This document shows, piece after piece, positions 12,687 through 21,720 of a stretch of DNA of 64,000 nt (positions are counted from its first letter, which is position 1; each line of letters starts with the position of its first letter). Under the pieces are notes generated by a model. It searched no databases. It saw only the letters and a program-made list of their open reading frames with translations, and was not told the DNA's origin. This stretch comes from Rhynchospora pubera (Eukaryota > Streptophyta > Magnoliopsida > Poales > Cyperaceae), in the NCBI GenBank assembly GCA_028095005.1, contig CM051463.1, positions 78,969,002-79,033,001 of the forward strand, written 5' to 3'. The translations under genes were made by a program, and so were the position numbers.

Positions 12687-13079
12687 TGCACTGTAGGAAA
12701 CTGCGGCAAGCTATTTATCGAAAAAATTGGAAGAGATTTCTTATAAGTGAAAACTGATAAGAAACCAGCAATTGCACGTCCACTTGATACAGCTATTTAA
12801 GCCCTCTGTCAAAATTCCTTCTTACAAGGTAGCCTCACAGTCCTTAAACTAGGTTTATTCTCTATTTTCTATTTTTATTTCTGCGAACAATGGAAATCTC
12901 CATGTCATGCGAAAAGATCCTAATGTTACTTGTATTTGCAAATGGTTGGTGAATAATTGACCCTTAGGTTTAGAATGAAGATTAACTTCCATGAAAGAGT
13001 TTCCTCAAAATGTTCAGTAAAGGGCGATTCCGTTGAACCTTAAGTATTCTAAATAGCTCAATCAAACTGCTAATTGATT

Positions 13080-13260
13080 AAGCATATAAGAATAGCTTAA
13101 GAGTAAAGAAATAGACCTCTGGGCAATCTAATTTGGTGCTTTTATTTCAAACTTTGTAGGTGAAAACATTAAGCAATCTGAGATCAGAAAGAAAGGTGGA
13201 TTTGAAGCTGACTGATATGTATAAAATTCATTGAATCATTCAAGAAAGGTACCAACCTTG
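13080..13260 (+). repeat. Duplicated exon-like block, copy b
   Basis: Second copy of the block at 11143-11340. It reads LRSERKVDLKLTDMYK and then runs into a stop (ATTCATTGA) because of a deletion relative to copy a. The flanking TTTGTAG and AGGTACCAACC are kept. Confidence 0.8.
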
Positions 13261-13960
13261 CAAAACTCCTTTATTTAAATTTTTTTTTTGTATTCTATAA
13301 AGGAATGTGCTGAAGATGGGGTTCTCAACCCAGAGATTATCATTGCTGGAATACCCTTCTCATGTGGACCAATAGTCCATAGAGGTGCAGTGGCATGCAA
13401 AGGCACACATAAGTGCTGGTGCCTTTTTTTTACAAAGTAGGTCGCAACCTGGCTGGTTTGAGTCACCCCCTGTAACAGACGAATCAGTACATCCCTGACC
13501 ATGGAACAATGGTTTTAAGAATAAGCTTAATATACTACCATCCGAGGTATTATAATTCCTTTAAAAGACATTGCTCACATAATAAGTTGAAAACTGATCT
13601 TTGGCTGCTTGTTGAATTTAGTTATAACATTTTCTTTTGTTTTTTTTTCCTGATCAACTCTGTACTATATATGGTGATGTTTCAAGTGGTCTCTTCATAA
13701 CAAATGTGAGTCTCTTTCATCTTTTTTTTTTACTACGCTTCTTTATATATTTTAGTTATATTTACAATTACAAATTACAAAAGAGAACTGAAAATTTATT
13801 AAACATTGCAAATAATGAATGTATATTATCTCAAAAGGCAAAGACTTGATGGAGGATAAGACAGGTTGATATATTATCTCATAACAAATTTGCTTTTTTT
13901 TTTTTGGTTATGTGTTCTGTCACCACTTTAAAAAATCTATGATTTGACTTTTTATTGTAG

Positions 13961-14944
13961 ATGTTAAATGTCAAACCAGTTGACTTGGCCGACAGATGCA
14001 TTGCTCCAAAGAAATTACTACCAGTAGAATCAGGAACAAGGGACCTGGGAAATTCTCAAAATAAGAAATTACTGCCTCATGTAAGTTTGTAACTCCTGGG
14101 ACTTCAGAAATTTGAATTGGTTGGTTTCTTTTTTTCCTGCTGGTATGTGGAATCTTGTGGTTCAAGTGAGGCCATTAAGAATTTCCAAAAGTTAATGGAA
14201 TATGAAAGAAACCAAGTTCCAATATATGCCAGTAACCCGTAATTAAAAAAATTGCTTAGATTCATTTCGATCTGAATTTAGTTTAGTAGATTGATGATTG
14301 TTTAATTTGCACTTTAGGGTGATTCTTCCCAGACAAATCTGTGACCAAGGCTTGTTCTGACAAAGGCCCAAGGAGCCTGAGCTACAGACCGCTCGTGAGG
14401 AGCTCAGAAGAGCTAGTGGCTGAAATGCTTGTTAAATGCCTAAATTCAAAGAACGTCCACTCAACAGAAAGGGTTTTCATAACTGATTTTGTTTTTTCTC
14501 AATTTTTTTTGATTTTGGAAATTTTTAGTTCAACTCAGGCTCGACGCCTCATGAACTGAGCAATCACTATTATGTCAAGTTTTGACACCTCATGATTCCC
14601 TCTTTTAGTAATAAATCAAGTACTAACAATAAAACATTTTGTTTCCTTATCAGATTCTTGAGCACTCATCAGCCTCTAGAATTTAAGATATTGAATATTC
14701 TTCTCTTCCCTTCTTGTACCAAATCAAACTTATATAAGATTACAATGTTCAGCAAGTAGACATAAAATTTCTCTTTTACTGGATTTAGGAATTCAATTTT
14801 AAAACTTCTGAAAGAGCAAGCTGGCTTGCAGACGCATGCTCTGAGACTTCCTCAATGGCGGGCTTCACTTTTTAGGTAAGAAATTTACTTGCTTTTTCCT
14901 AGGTTGTTCAAACTTTTGTAATAAAATTTTATAAAACAAACTAA
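13961..14944 (+). pseudogene. Second TPX2-like partial copy, part before the Helitron
   Basis: A clean AG|...|GT exon at 13961-14080 encodes 40 codons (LNVKPVDLADRCIAPKK, LGNSQNKKLLPH) that I cannot place with certainty. It is followed by sequence matching 7590-8230 of the diverged copy: 14338-14478 (SSEELVAEMLVKCLNS, against EEMLAKMPKFKARP in TPX2), about 14650-14690, and 14789-14875 (SERASWLADACSETSSM). Intron sequence also matches, so the homology is at DNA level. Frame is broken around LVKCLNSKNV, where the expected KMPKFKARPLN is lost. The copy is cut at 14944 by a Helitron and resumes at 19068. Confidence 0.75.
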
Positions 14945-15259
14945 TCAAAAGACAATACATGAATCCGCAGAATTCAATCCGCATCCGATACCACTGTGGA
15001 TCCACAGTTCTCCCGACAGTGTTTCAATCTCGGCCATTTATTTTTTCCGAATCAATCCGGTTCGTCCGATCAGTCAATCTTTCCGCCTCTTTGATCGAGG
15101 TATCTTTTCCACGCGTGAAAGGTCAATACACTGTGATTTTGTACTGGCTTACCTCTCCTCCTCTCTCTCTCTTGCTTCTCGAATTTTCTTTCATCTGCTA
15201 GACTGCTACCCGTTTTCTCTCTTCTCTGCCTGGTCAAAAAAAAGGTAGAGAACAACTCG

Positions 15260-16255
15260 ATGTCGCTTTGTTTACTGAATGCTTGGTTGTTCTACGCAAT
15301 TTTCGAGGTCAGAGCGGAGAGATCGTTGGGACTCCTCGCGGCCAATCTGGACGCCCTCCGACATCGCCTCGCTGATGTCATTGTGAGGACACCTCCCTCT
15401 TCCGCTCCTCTTCCAGTTGGGTACAAGTTCCACTTTTTCTCTGTCAATTGTTCCTTCATTAAGTTCTTCCTCATCTCAAAAAGTCACAGGTCCAAACACT
15501 AACTACACTAATTCGGTCTATTTGATCTCATCTTGGACTAGAATGGTGACCAACATTGAGAGAGGATCAAGAGGAGCGAGTAGAGACAGGTGAAAACTGC
15601 AGTGAAGAGTAGATAGGCCTCACAGTAATGGTAGATCATATTTATTTTTAGCGTATTTTTTCCCCTTAACTTCAAATCAGTTCATTTTTATCATTATTGA
15701 GCCAGCCATTCATCTTTATTTTCATTTCATTTTATTCTTTTGTTTCTCAAATTTAATTACATTGAAGGAGCAGGCAAAGCAACATATGGCAAAGAAGGAT
15801 AGGCATTTCAATATGTTAAGCTAAATGAAGAAGCTTCAAATGTCATAACATATGTTAGTTTTGTTTCATTTTTTCCACTCTTTTCGATTTGCATCATGAT
15901 ATTAGAACTCGAATTATCATTCATCAACATGCACAATTCTCTCATATTTACAAGCGGATAATAAAGAGAGGCATTCTTTGAATGATTGATCCCTTTCTTT
16001 TTAATTATCGTCACATACTCCTTTCATGTTTAGAATGTGATAGAATGTCTTTATTGTACCAGTATTGAAGATGAATTTGGTACTAAACTGGTACATGTCA
16101 TTTTTTACATTACAATGCGAATTGGAATTGCGCTTCTTTTATCTTTTCTATATATGGTAGAAAATGAATTAAATTTGTATTCACCTTATAGGCTGAACAC
16201 AAGAGAAATGAGATAGTTTGGTGGAAGTCAGACAAGGCCTCAAAATCCAGGTAAT
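15260..16255 (+). other. Exon-like pieces inside the Helitron, possible gene capture
   Basis: A GC-richer island near 15300-15420 is open and reads AERSLGLLAANLDALRHRL, DVIVRTPPSSAPLPVG before a GT. A second piece at 16191-16249, following TTATAG and ending before GTAATT, reads AEHKRNEIVWWKSDKASKS. Further downstream, 16594-16662 reads VPLQGDTLELFICRSL and 18600-18654 lies between CTGCAG and GTGAGT. Plant Helitrons often carry host exons. I do not recognise the source gene, and these could be the pieces of one host gene or chance open frames. Confidence 0.4.
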
Positions 16256-18718
16256 TCCTTTAATATTAATTTTAATATTGATGGTGTAGCTATAGACAAG
16301 TGTATTAAACTTCCCTTAATTTTGTTCAGGTCAGTTTTCAGCCTTCTTTGGTGCTGGTTTGATTTGGTTCATTTTTTGCTTGGTCCACAACATGGTCTTG
16401 ATTCTTGAAGCACTGGTATAGAATAACCGAAAAAAATAATAATACTATGCAAGCAATACTCTAAAATTTTCTTGGTAGTGCTATGAAATACGCTATTGAT
16501 AAATTTAAATTTTATATTTTCCTCATGATACTATGCAATACTCTCAAATTCTAGAAGTGATATTTGAAGTTCTTGGAAATAAAAACATTTTAGGTGCCGC
16601 TTCAAGGAGACACGTTGGAATTGTTTATATGTAGATCTTTGACTGAGGCATCCTTTCTCAAGGTTAATTGCAGAATTAGAGAGTGATTTTGTTATTATAT
16701 ATTTGGGTTTTTTTATTGGTGAAATTAAATCATATAAAAATTTTTAGAGTTTTACTTAATTCCTTATTTTGTGCTGTCAATTTTCTCATCTGCTCATATT
16801 TATTAGCAAACTTTGTACTACTGATCCTATATTTTTTTTTTGGGCTTAACTGATATTTATTTCTAAACTTATTTTCTTAAAGAAGAGTAAAAATACAGTA
16901 TTCGAGTATATAATTTCTCTAATTTAGCAATGGAGAACCAGGAAATTTGTATCTGTCTCATTGACACATTTAGATGGAAAGATGATAAATACAAAGTTAG
17001 TGTTCGATTTACTGATAGCAATATTTGTGTGTTACAGATGGAAGAAAATATTTAATTCTCCACAAGTGACTTCTATCTACTTATAGCATTCAGGTACATT
17101 TTCTCATGCCACTGTGTAATATAATTTGTGAGATTTTTTATTTGCAGGACTACAACAAAATCTTCACTAATACCCTGTGACCAAAGGTATTTAAGTATGA
17201 TCTATGAAGGATGTAAGCAACTTCAAAAAACATATGTAAGGACATAAAATGTTGCTCCATTGTTTTACCCTCTCAGGCACTTGCTGAGAAGGACAATCAT
17301 CATATTATGGCTCAGAGAAAGCATATTGGATGAAATGTATACTCTCTCTCTAATAATTCTAATTGGTCAGAGACTCGGAATTTAAAAAGTTTGTTTTCTT
17401 ATACATATAACTAATTTTTTGGCAACCGTGGACATGTACAAATTTCTTGAGCACCTAATTGATGTTGATATATTCCAGTTAGATTGTTTAAATTGGTTTA
17501 GCAGACAGTTTTGATTGTTTGAATCTGTTTATAATTTTTTAACAGGTTTATATTTGTGCTTGATAAACTGGTATAATGGTCATCTAAAGCATATGGATAT
17601 CTACACTTTAATTTTAAACAAGATTTATTAAATTCAAATAAAGTCAAAAGTTTCAGCCTTAATTGGCTACAACAAGAATGATGTTTTTAGGCTAATACTA
17701 CTCATTTGCTTTGAAAACTACACGATTTTCAGATTGTGACTTTATGATGTTTTTTGTCGTTGACGAAATTCAAACTGTTGGAGTGCTCTACATATGTTCG
17801 TCAGATCTCTTGCCTTTTCATAAACTAAGCAATTTACAATATCAATAAAAGTATTGTTTTCTCTTCGGTTTATAATTTTAGTTTTTAGTTGTAATGGTGA
17901 TTAGAAAATAAAAATTAATTTAACACAAAATAGGATTGTAAAATAGCTAAAGGTATTTTTTTTCAGCTAATTTATTTGCCATCTCAATTTTTTACAAAAA
18001 TAGATTGTCCTATTTGACGTATTTTTATGTCATGTATTGATTGTTTACAATGGTAATCTATATTTCATTGGTAAAAAATGAATGTCTCAACTTTGTTTTA
18101 ATAGACAGATTTTTTTCTTTCTATGTCTTATTGTCTGTGACAACTTTTATAATTTTCTTTTGCTTCTATGTATTCCTCTTTAGATTTATGCAGACGTGTA
18201 AATAGCTGGAACAGTTTGAAATTGTGGTATATTATTTTCCATCAAGACGTGAAACCTTACAATTCAGTCCTTGCTTTTCTCTTTCAATTTGTACTGAAGG
18301 ATTTGGACTTTCATTGAAACTCTTTCAATATTATTATTTCAATGAAATAATGCAAAATATATTTTGACGACTAAAATATTAGACCCTATCTGTCATGATT
18401 TTGTATATCCTTACTACATTTGCATTTTCTGACACTAGATTAATCTTTTCATTTTTTTTTTTATTTAAATAGAATTGACAACAACATCAGATTGTATGAG
18501 TTCATTGTATCAGTTGCACACAAACTCAAGATCTCATTCAAGCACAGATGCATGCGTTTCATATTGCATTCCTTTTATATGATGCCTTTTTTCCTGCAGG
18601 ATAGAATTAGAAACTCTATTCGTACTTTTCATAATGAGCATTGCGAAATATGGAGGTGAGTTTACCATGCTCAAAACCCTCGCAATCTTTTGGCAAACCA
18701 GATACTAAATCTCCCCCT

Positions 18719-18738
18719 CCCCCCCCCCCCCCCCCCCC
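18719..18738. repeat. Poly-C run of 20
   Basis: Uninterrupted run of C following CTCCCCCT, inside the Helitron. It is striking in an AT-rich setting; the exact length may be an assembly estimate. Confidence 0.85.
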
Positions 18739-19067
18739 AATACTTCATATTTGTTTCACTCAAAAAGTATCTTTTATCAAAGATATAATGACTAACGTGT
18801 CCTGGTGCTTGATTAAGATATATTTTACAATTATTTACTTATGTTTAATTTCAATCATATCATATATGTGTTATTTCCCAATCCCACTTCTTCCCTTTGC
18901 AATTTTTTCTTTCAATCTATAGTTCAATACATATTTCAATTTTTAACGAGGTCAAAGGTTTTCATGATGGGCAATTTTAATATATTATAAAAATTATTAT
19001 ATTATCGGCATTATTAAGAATCGATAAGAAAAAAAAATAAATCGCGCAACGCGCGAGCACCCACTAG

Positions 19068-19500
19068 TAGTTCTATTTTTGACAGAGTCAAAGCAAGCCC
19101 CAAAACTGGGGAATTGCTTATGACAACTGCCTTTTTGCTATTGCAACATGATTTTTGACTAAATTATCCCTCAATCGATCTGTTAATCAAGTTATTGACA
19201 AGTTCTACCACTTGATTGATGGGTATTGTAGTAAAAATCATGTTGCAATAGCAAAAAAGCTGTTGCATTTAGCAATCCCCAAAAACTGAGCCTAGACCAC
19301 CTCAACTTGAAACATCACTTTGAGCCCAGCCACCAAATTAATTTGAATTTTCATATTTTGTTATATTTCTCGTTGATGATATCTGTCGAGAAAGCACTGA
19401 AGTTTTAAAATTATATTTTGTTATATTTTTGGTCGATGATATTTTGTTATATTTTCCAAGGCTGAACCGAAAGTTATGTTTTCTGTGTGTTTTTTAAGGT
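19068..19500 (+). pseudogene. Second TPX2-like partial copy, part after the Helitron
   Basis: TAGTTCTATTTTTGACAGAG continues exactly where the copy stopped at 14944 and matches 8251-8415 of the diverged copy: the splice acceptor, then the exon that encodes LTEPRPPQLETS there. A 172-bp MITE at 19109-19280 splits this exon too. Similarity fades near 19400-19500. No coding potential remains. Confidence 0.8.
19109..19280. mobile_element. hAT-like MITE, 172 bp
   Basis: Terminal inverted repeats start GGGAATTGCT on the left and GGGGATTGCT (reverse complement) on the right; the arms also share TTTTTGCTATTGCAACATGA. The element is flanked by CAAAACTG (19101-19108) and AAAAACTG (19281-19288), an 8-bp target duplication with one change. 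The paralogous copy near 8290 lacks the element, which confirms it as an insertion. An element of the same length and termini lies at 38852-39023. Confidence 0.85.
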
Positions 19501-19742
19501 TAAAAGTTCTAAAAGCCAATGCACCAATCAGTACCAATTTGACTACCAATGCCAGATTGATAAAAATTAAGTTTGCAAGGCTCACATTTAATTAATAAAA
19601 CTTACATTTCTGTTTCGTATGGAATTTAATGAGGTGGATAAACATTGAGTCTATTAAGTCTTAGATAATTAGGTTGAGTTGGGAACGCTTATAGCCATGA
19701 GGTTGATTGAGTATTAGTGGAAGATCATATTCCTTAGTTTAA

Positions 19743-20055
19743 TAACAAGGGAAGCTATAAACAGATGTGATAGTTTTTATGTGAGTGTCATTTCACTGCT
19801 ATGGGATTTGGTTTCCATTTTGTAATTGAGTCCTTAATTGTTGAAATTACAAATCATTCCAGTATTTTATTTTTGTATGCATACATGGTGTACCATATAA
19901 CGAGGGAACCTTCAACAGATATGGCAGTTTTTAAACGAGTGTCATTACACTACTATGTGATTTGGTTTCCATTTTGTATTTGAGTCCTTTTTTATCGAAC
20001 TTAAAAAGATCATTTCAGTACTTTATTTTTGTATGCGTACATGGTGTATCGTATA
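19743..20055. repeat. Diverged ~155-bp tandem duplication
   Basis: Two direct copies share GATTTGGTTTCCATTTTGTA, TTTTGTATGC-TACATGGTGTA and AGTGTCATT blocks, offset by about 154 bases. They differ at many positions, so the event is old. The 60-codon open frame at 19801-19983 falls within it and has no recognisable product. Confidence 0.65.
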
Positions 20056-20224
20056 AAAGCTTGGTGACAGTCAAGTGGATCTACATGAATACATTGCACT
20101 ATTACAAAAAAACATGAATGAGTTTATTTGATTGCTTCAATTAGGTTATAATAAGTTTACCCCCACAAGATAATTAGATTATAATAAGTTTCTTTTCCCC
20201 TGATGTTCATAATATACAATTCGT

Positions 20225-20310
20225 ATATATTACAAAAGGTATTATATTATTAATCTGTTAATAACCATTTAAAATGAAAAAATAGATAGAGCGCACGAAC
20301 ACCCACTAGG
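20225..20310 (+). mobile_element. Helitron-like 3' terminus, degenerate
   Basis: The stretch ending GAGCGCACGAACACCCACTAG closely resembles the last ~60 bases of the Helitron at 19067, including the AT-rich lead-in and the CACCCACTAG end. The hairpin is reduced and the following base is G, not T. I could not find a matching 5' TC end, so this is probably a decayed relative or a fragment. Confidence 0.45.
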
Positions 20311-20622
20311 ATGTTTTTAAAATTAGTTGTAAACACTAAACATCCTACATTAAAGAATTTTTACTTTTAACACGTCTTCAACTTCTTTCCTTATTTGATA
20401 CTAGAAATTTTTTTTTCTTGTTTCGTACTTAAAACACAGCCATTTAATCCATTGTTGAAGATCTGTATATAATGATTTCCAAAATTTTCAAATGTATAGG
20501 ATTTTTCAAAAATACCAGGTAGAAAATTTAAATTAAAGCATGCTACGTGTCAAGTTGGAATGTAAGGCAAAAGAACTTTGTAATTTCTCGTCAAATTTTA
20601 ATTTGTACATATCAATTTGAGT

Positions 20623-20648
20623 CCCCCCCCCCCCCCCCCCCCCCCCCC
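20623..20648. repeat. Poly-C run of 26
   Basis: Uninterrupted C tract immediately upstream of a sulfate-transporter gene fragment. It marks the left edge of recognisable coding similarity. Confidence 0.9.
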
Positions 20649-20649
20649 A

Positions 20650-21208
20650 ACCAAAAGAAATTTGTTCGGTGAATTTCATGAAAGGTTCAATGATATGAAG
20701 GAAGGCCTTCTCTTTAACGAAACATTCTTTGCTGATGATCCCTTGCGACCCTACAAGGATGTCAAGGAAGCTATTGCTTTGCCTCCAGTTCTTCTTCCCA
20801 ATTCTTGATTGGGGAAGGCATTATGATTTGCCTCTGCATTCCACAGGTACAGTTTGTTTGTACACCAAAAAAAAACAAAAGAAAGAAAGCAATTGCTTTT
20901 TTCTATTTTTCACGTTCAATTCCCTTAATATTTTCTAACACAAGATTATGTATGATTGCTAGGACATTGGCTATTTAAAGCTAGCTAACTTGGATCCACA
21001 ATGTGGCCTTTGTAAGCTGTACCTCATTAACTGCATGTAGAATTAGAGCCTGAAAACTTCTGCAGATGTTGAATCTGTAATTTTGAATTTGCAGATTCCA
21101 GCTTTGTTCCGCCTTTAATCTATGCTATAATGGGTAGCTCAAAAGATGTTGCAATTGGACCAGTTGCAGCTGTTTCTCTGCTGCTTGGAACACTTCTTCA
21201 AGAATAAA
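20650..21208 (+). pseudogene. Sulfate transporter (SULTR-type) fragment, broken
   Basis: Two pieces of a plant SULTR proton/sulfate symporter N-terminus are visible. About 20652-20815 reads NLFGEFHERFNDMKEG, ETFFADDPLRPYKDV, then continues in another frame as SRKLLLCLQFFFPILDWG, so there is a frame shift near 20763. SULTR proteins carry ETFFxDDPLRxFK followed by an FPILxWG segment at the start of the membrane domain. A second piece follows a TTGCAG acceptor at 21096 and reads SSFVPPLIYAIMGSS, then GPVAAVSLLLGTLLQE and TAA, matching the family's SSRDIAIGPVAVVSLL region. The rest of the ~650-residue protein is absent. It is a dead fragment. Confidence 0.85.
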
Positions 21209-21226
21209 TTGGCCCAACACAGAACA

Positions 21227-21720
21227 AAGAAGTGGGGATGGCAATTGAAAGCTTGTAAGCGCTCCAAGAGGTAAGTTCCTGAGTCTTTTATTTTTTTGAA
21301 GATAAATATGAGGTCTAAGCCACCCAACTTATTTTTAAATTAAATGTCTATGAAAGACCCCCCCTCCAGCCGGGTTTCGAACTTGCGGTGCCTGAGTCTT
21401 TACTTCAGTCATGCCTTTGTTTTGCGTGCTCATCAGGTATTCGTGCAGATGGTAGGATGTGACACACAGCTCCAATTTTGTGCATGATCTCCTCTGAAGC
21501 ATTGATTGGATCCGAGTTGGGGTGGCATGGTTCTAGAGAAAACAGGTATGGGCTTGAGAAGTGAAGATGGCAATAGGAGGCCTGCAAGCGCTCTAAGGGA
21601 TAAGTGTAGTCATGGTTTTTTTTTAATTTGAATTATAAGGTTTTCTTAGCACAGAGTTTAACCCAGCCATGCCTCTGCCTTCCCATGCTCCTCAGGTGTT
21701 CGATGCAATGTCTGACAGAG
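21227..21720. repeat. Diverged ~335-bp direct repeat
   Basis: GGCAATTGAAAGCTTGTAAG, GCGCTCCAAGAG near 21239 recurs as GGCAATAGGAGGCCTGCAAG, GCGCTCTAAGGG near 21569. The block CAGTCATGCCTTTG, CTCATCAGGT-TTCG near 21408 recurs as CAGCCATGCCTCTG, CTCCTCAGGTGTTCG near 21672. The first copy carries a SINE insertion. No product is recognised. Confidence 0.6.
21289..21390 (-). mobile_element. 5'-truncated tRNA-type SINE
   Basis: Flanked by a perfect 11-base target duplication, CCTGAGTCTTT, at 21278-21288 and 21391-21401. Read on the minus strand it starts at a pol III box B-like GCAAGTTCGAAACCC, continues into ACATTTAATTTAAAAATAAG and ends in TTTATCTTC plus an A-run. A fuller member lies at 59630-59780 and a decayed one near 35105-35200. 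The box A half is missing. Confidence 0.75.

Larger units (their letters stand above)
14945..19067 (+). mobile_element. Helitron, 4.1 kb, with exact empty site nearby
   Basis: The element starts TCAAAAGACAATACATG and ends GCGCGAGCACCCACTAG. Just before the CTAG end is a short hairpin (CGCGC AA CGCGCG), about 10 bases from the terminus. It sits between A (14944) and T (19068). These are the textbook Helitron signs: 5' TC, 3' CTRR with hairpin, A^T target, no target duplication. The paralogous copy at about 8241-8257 shows the uninterrupted site, AAACAAACTAGTAGTTC, differing only by G for A at the insertion point. No RepHel helicase frame is visible, so it is non-autonomous. It contains exon-like pieces and a poly-C tract. 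Confidence 0.9.

Noticed and set aside
13275..13502. 75-codon minus-strand frame, and its plus-strand counterpart, as a gene
   Set aside because: Neither translation resembles a known family and no splice or promoter context supports them; left unannotated.
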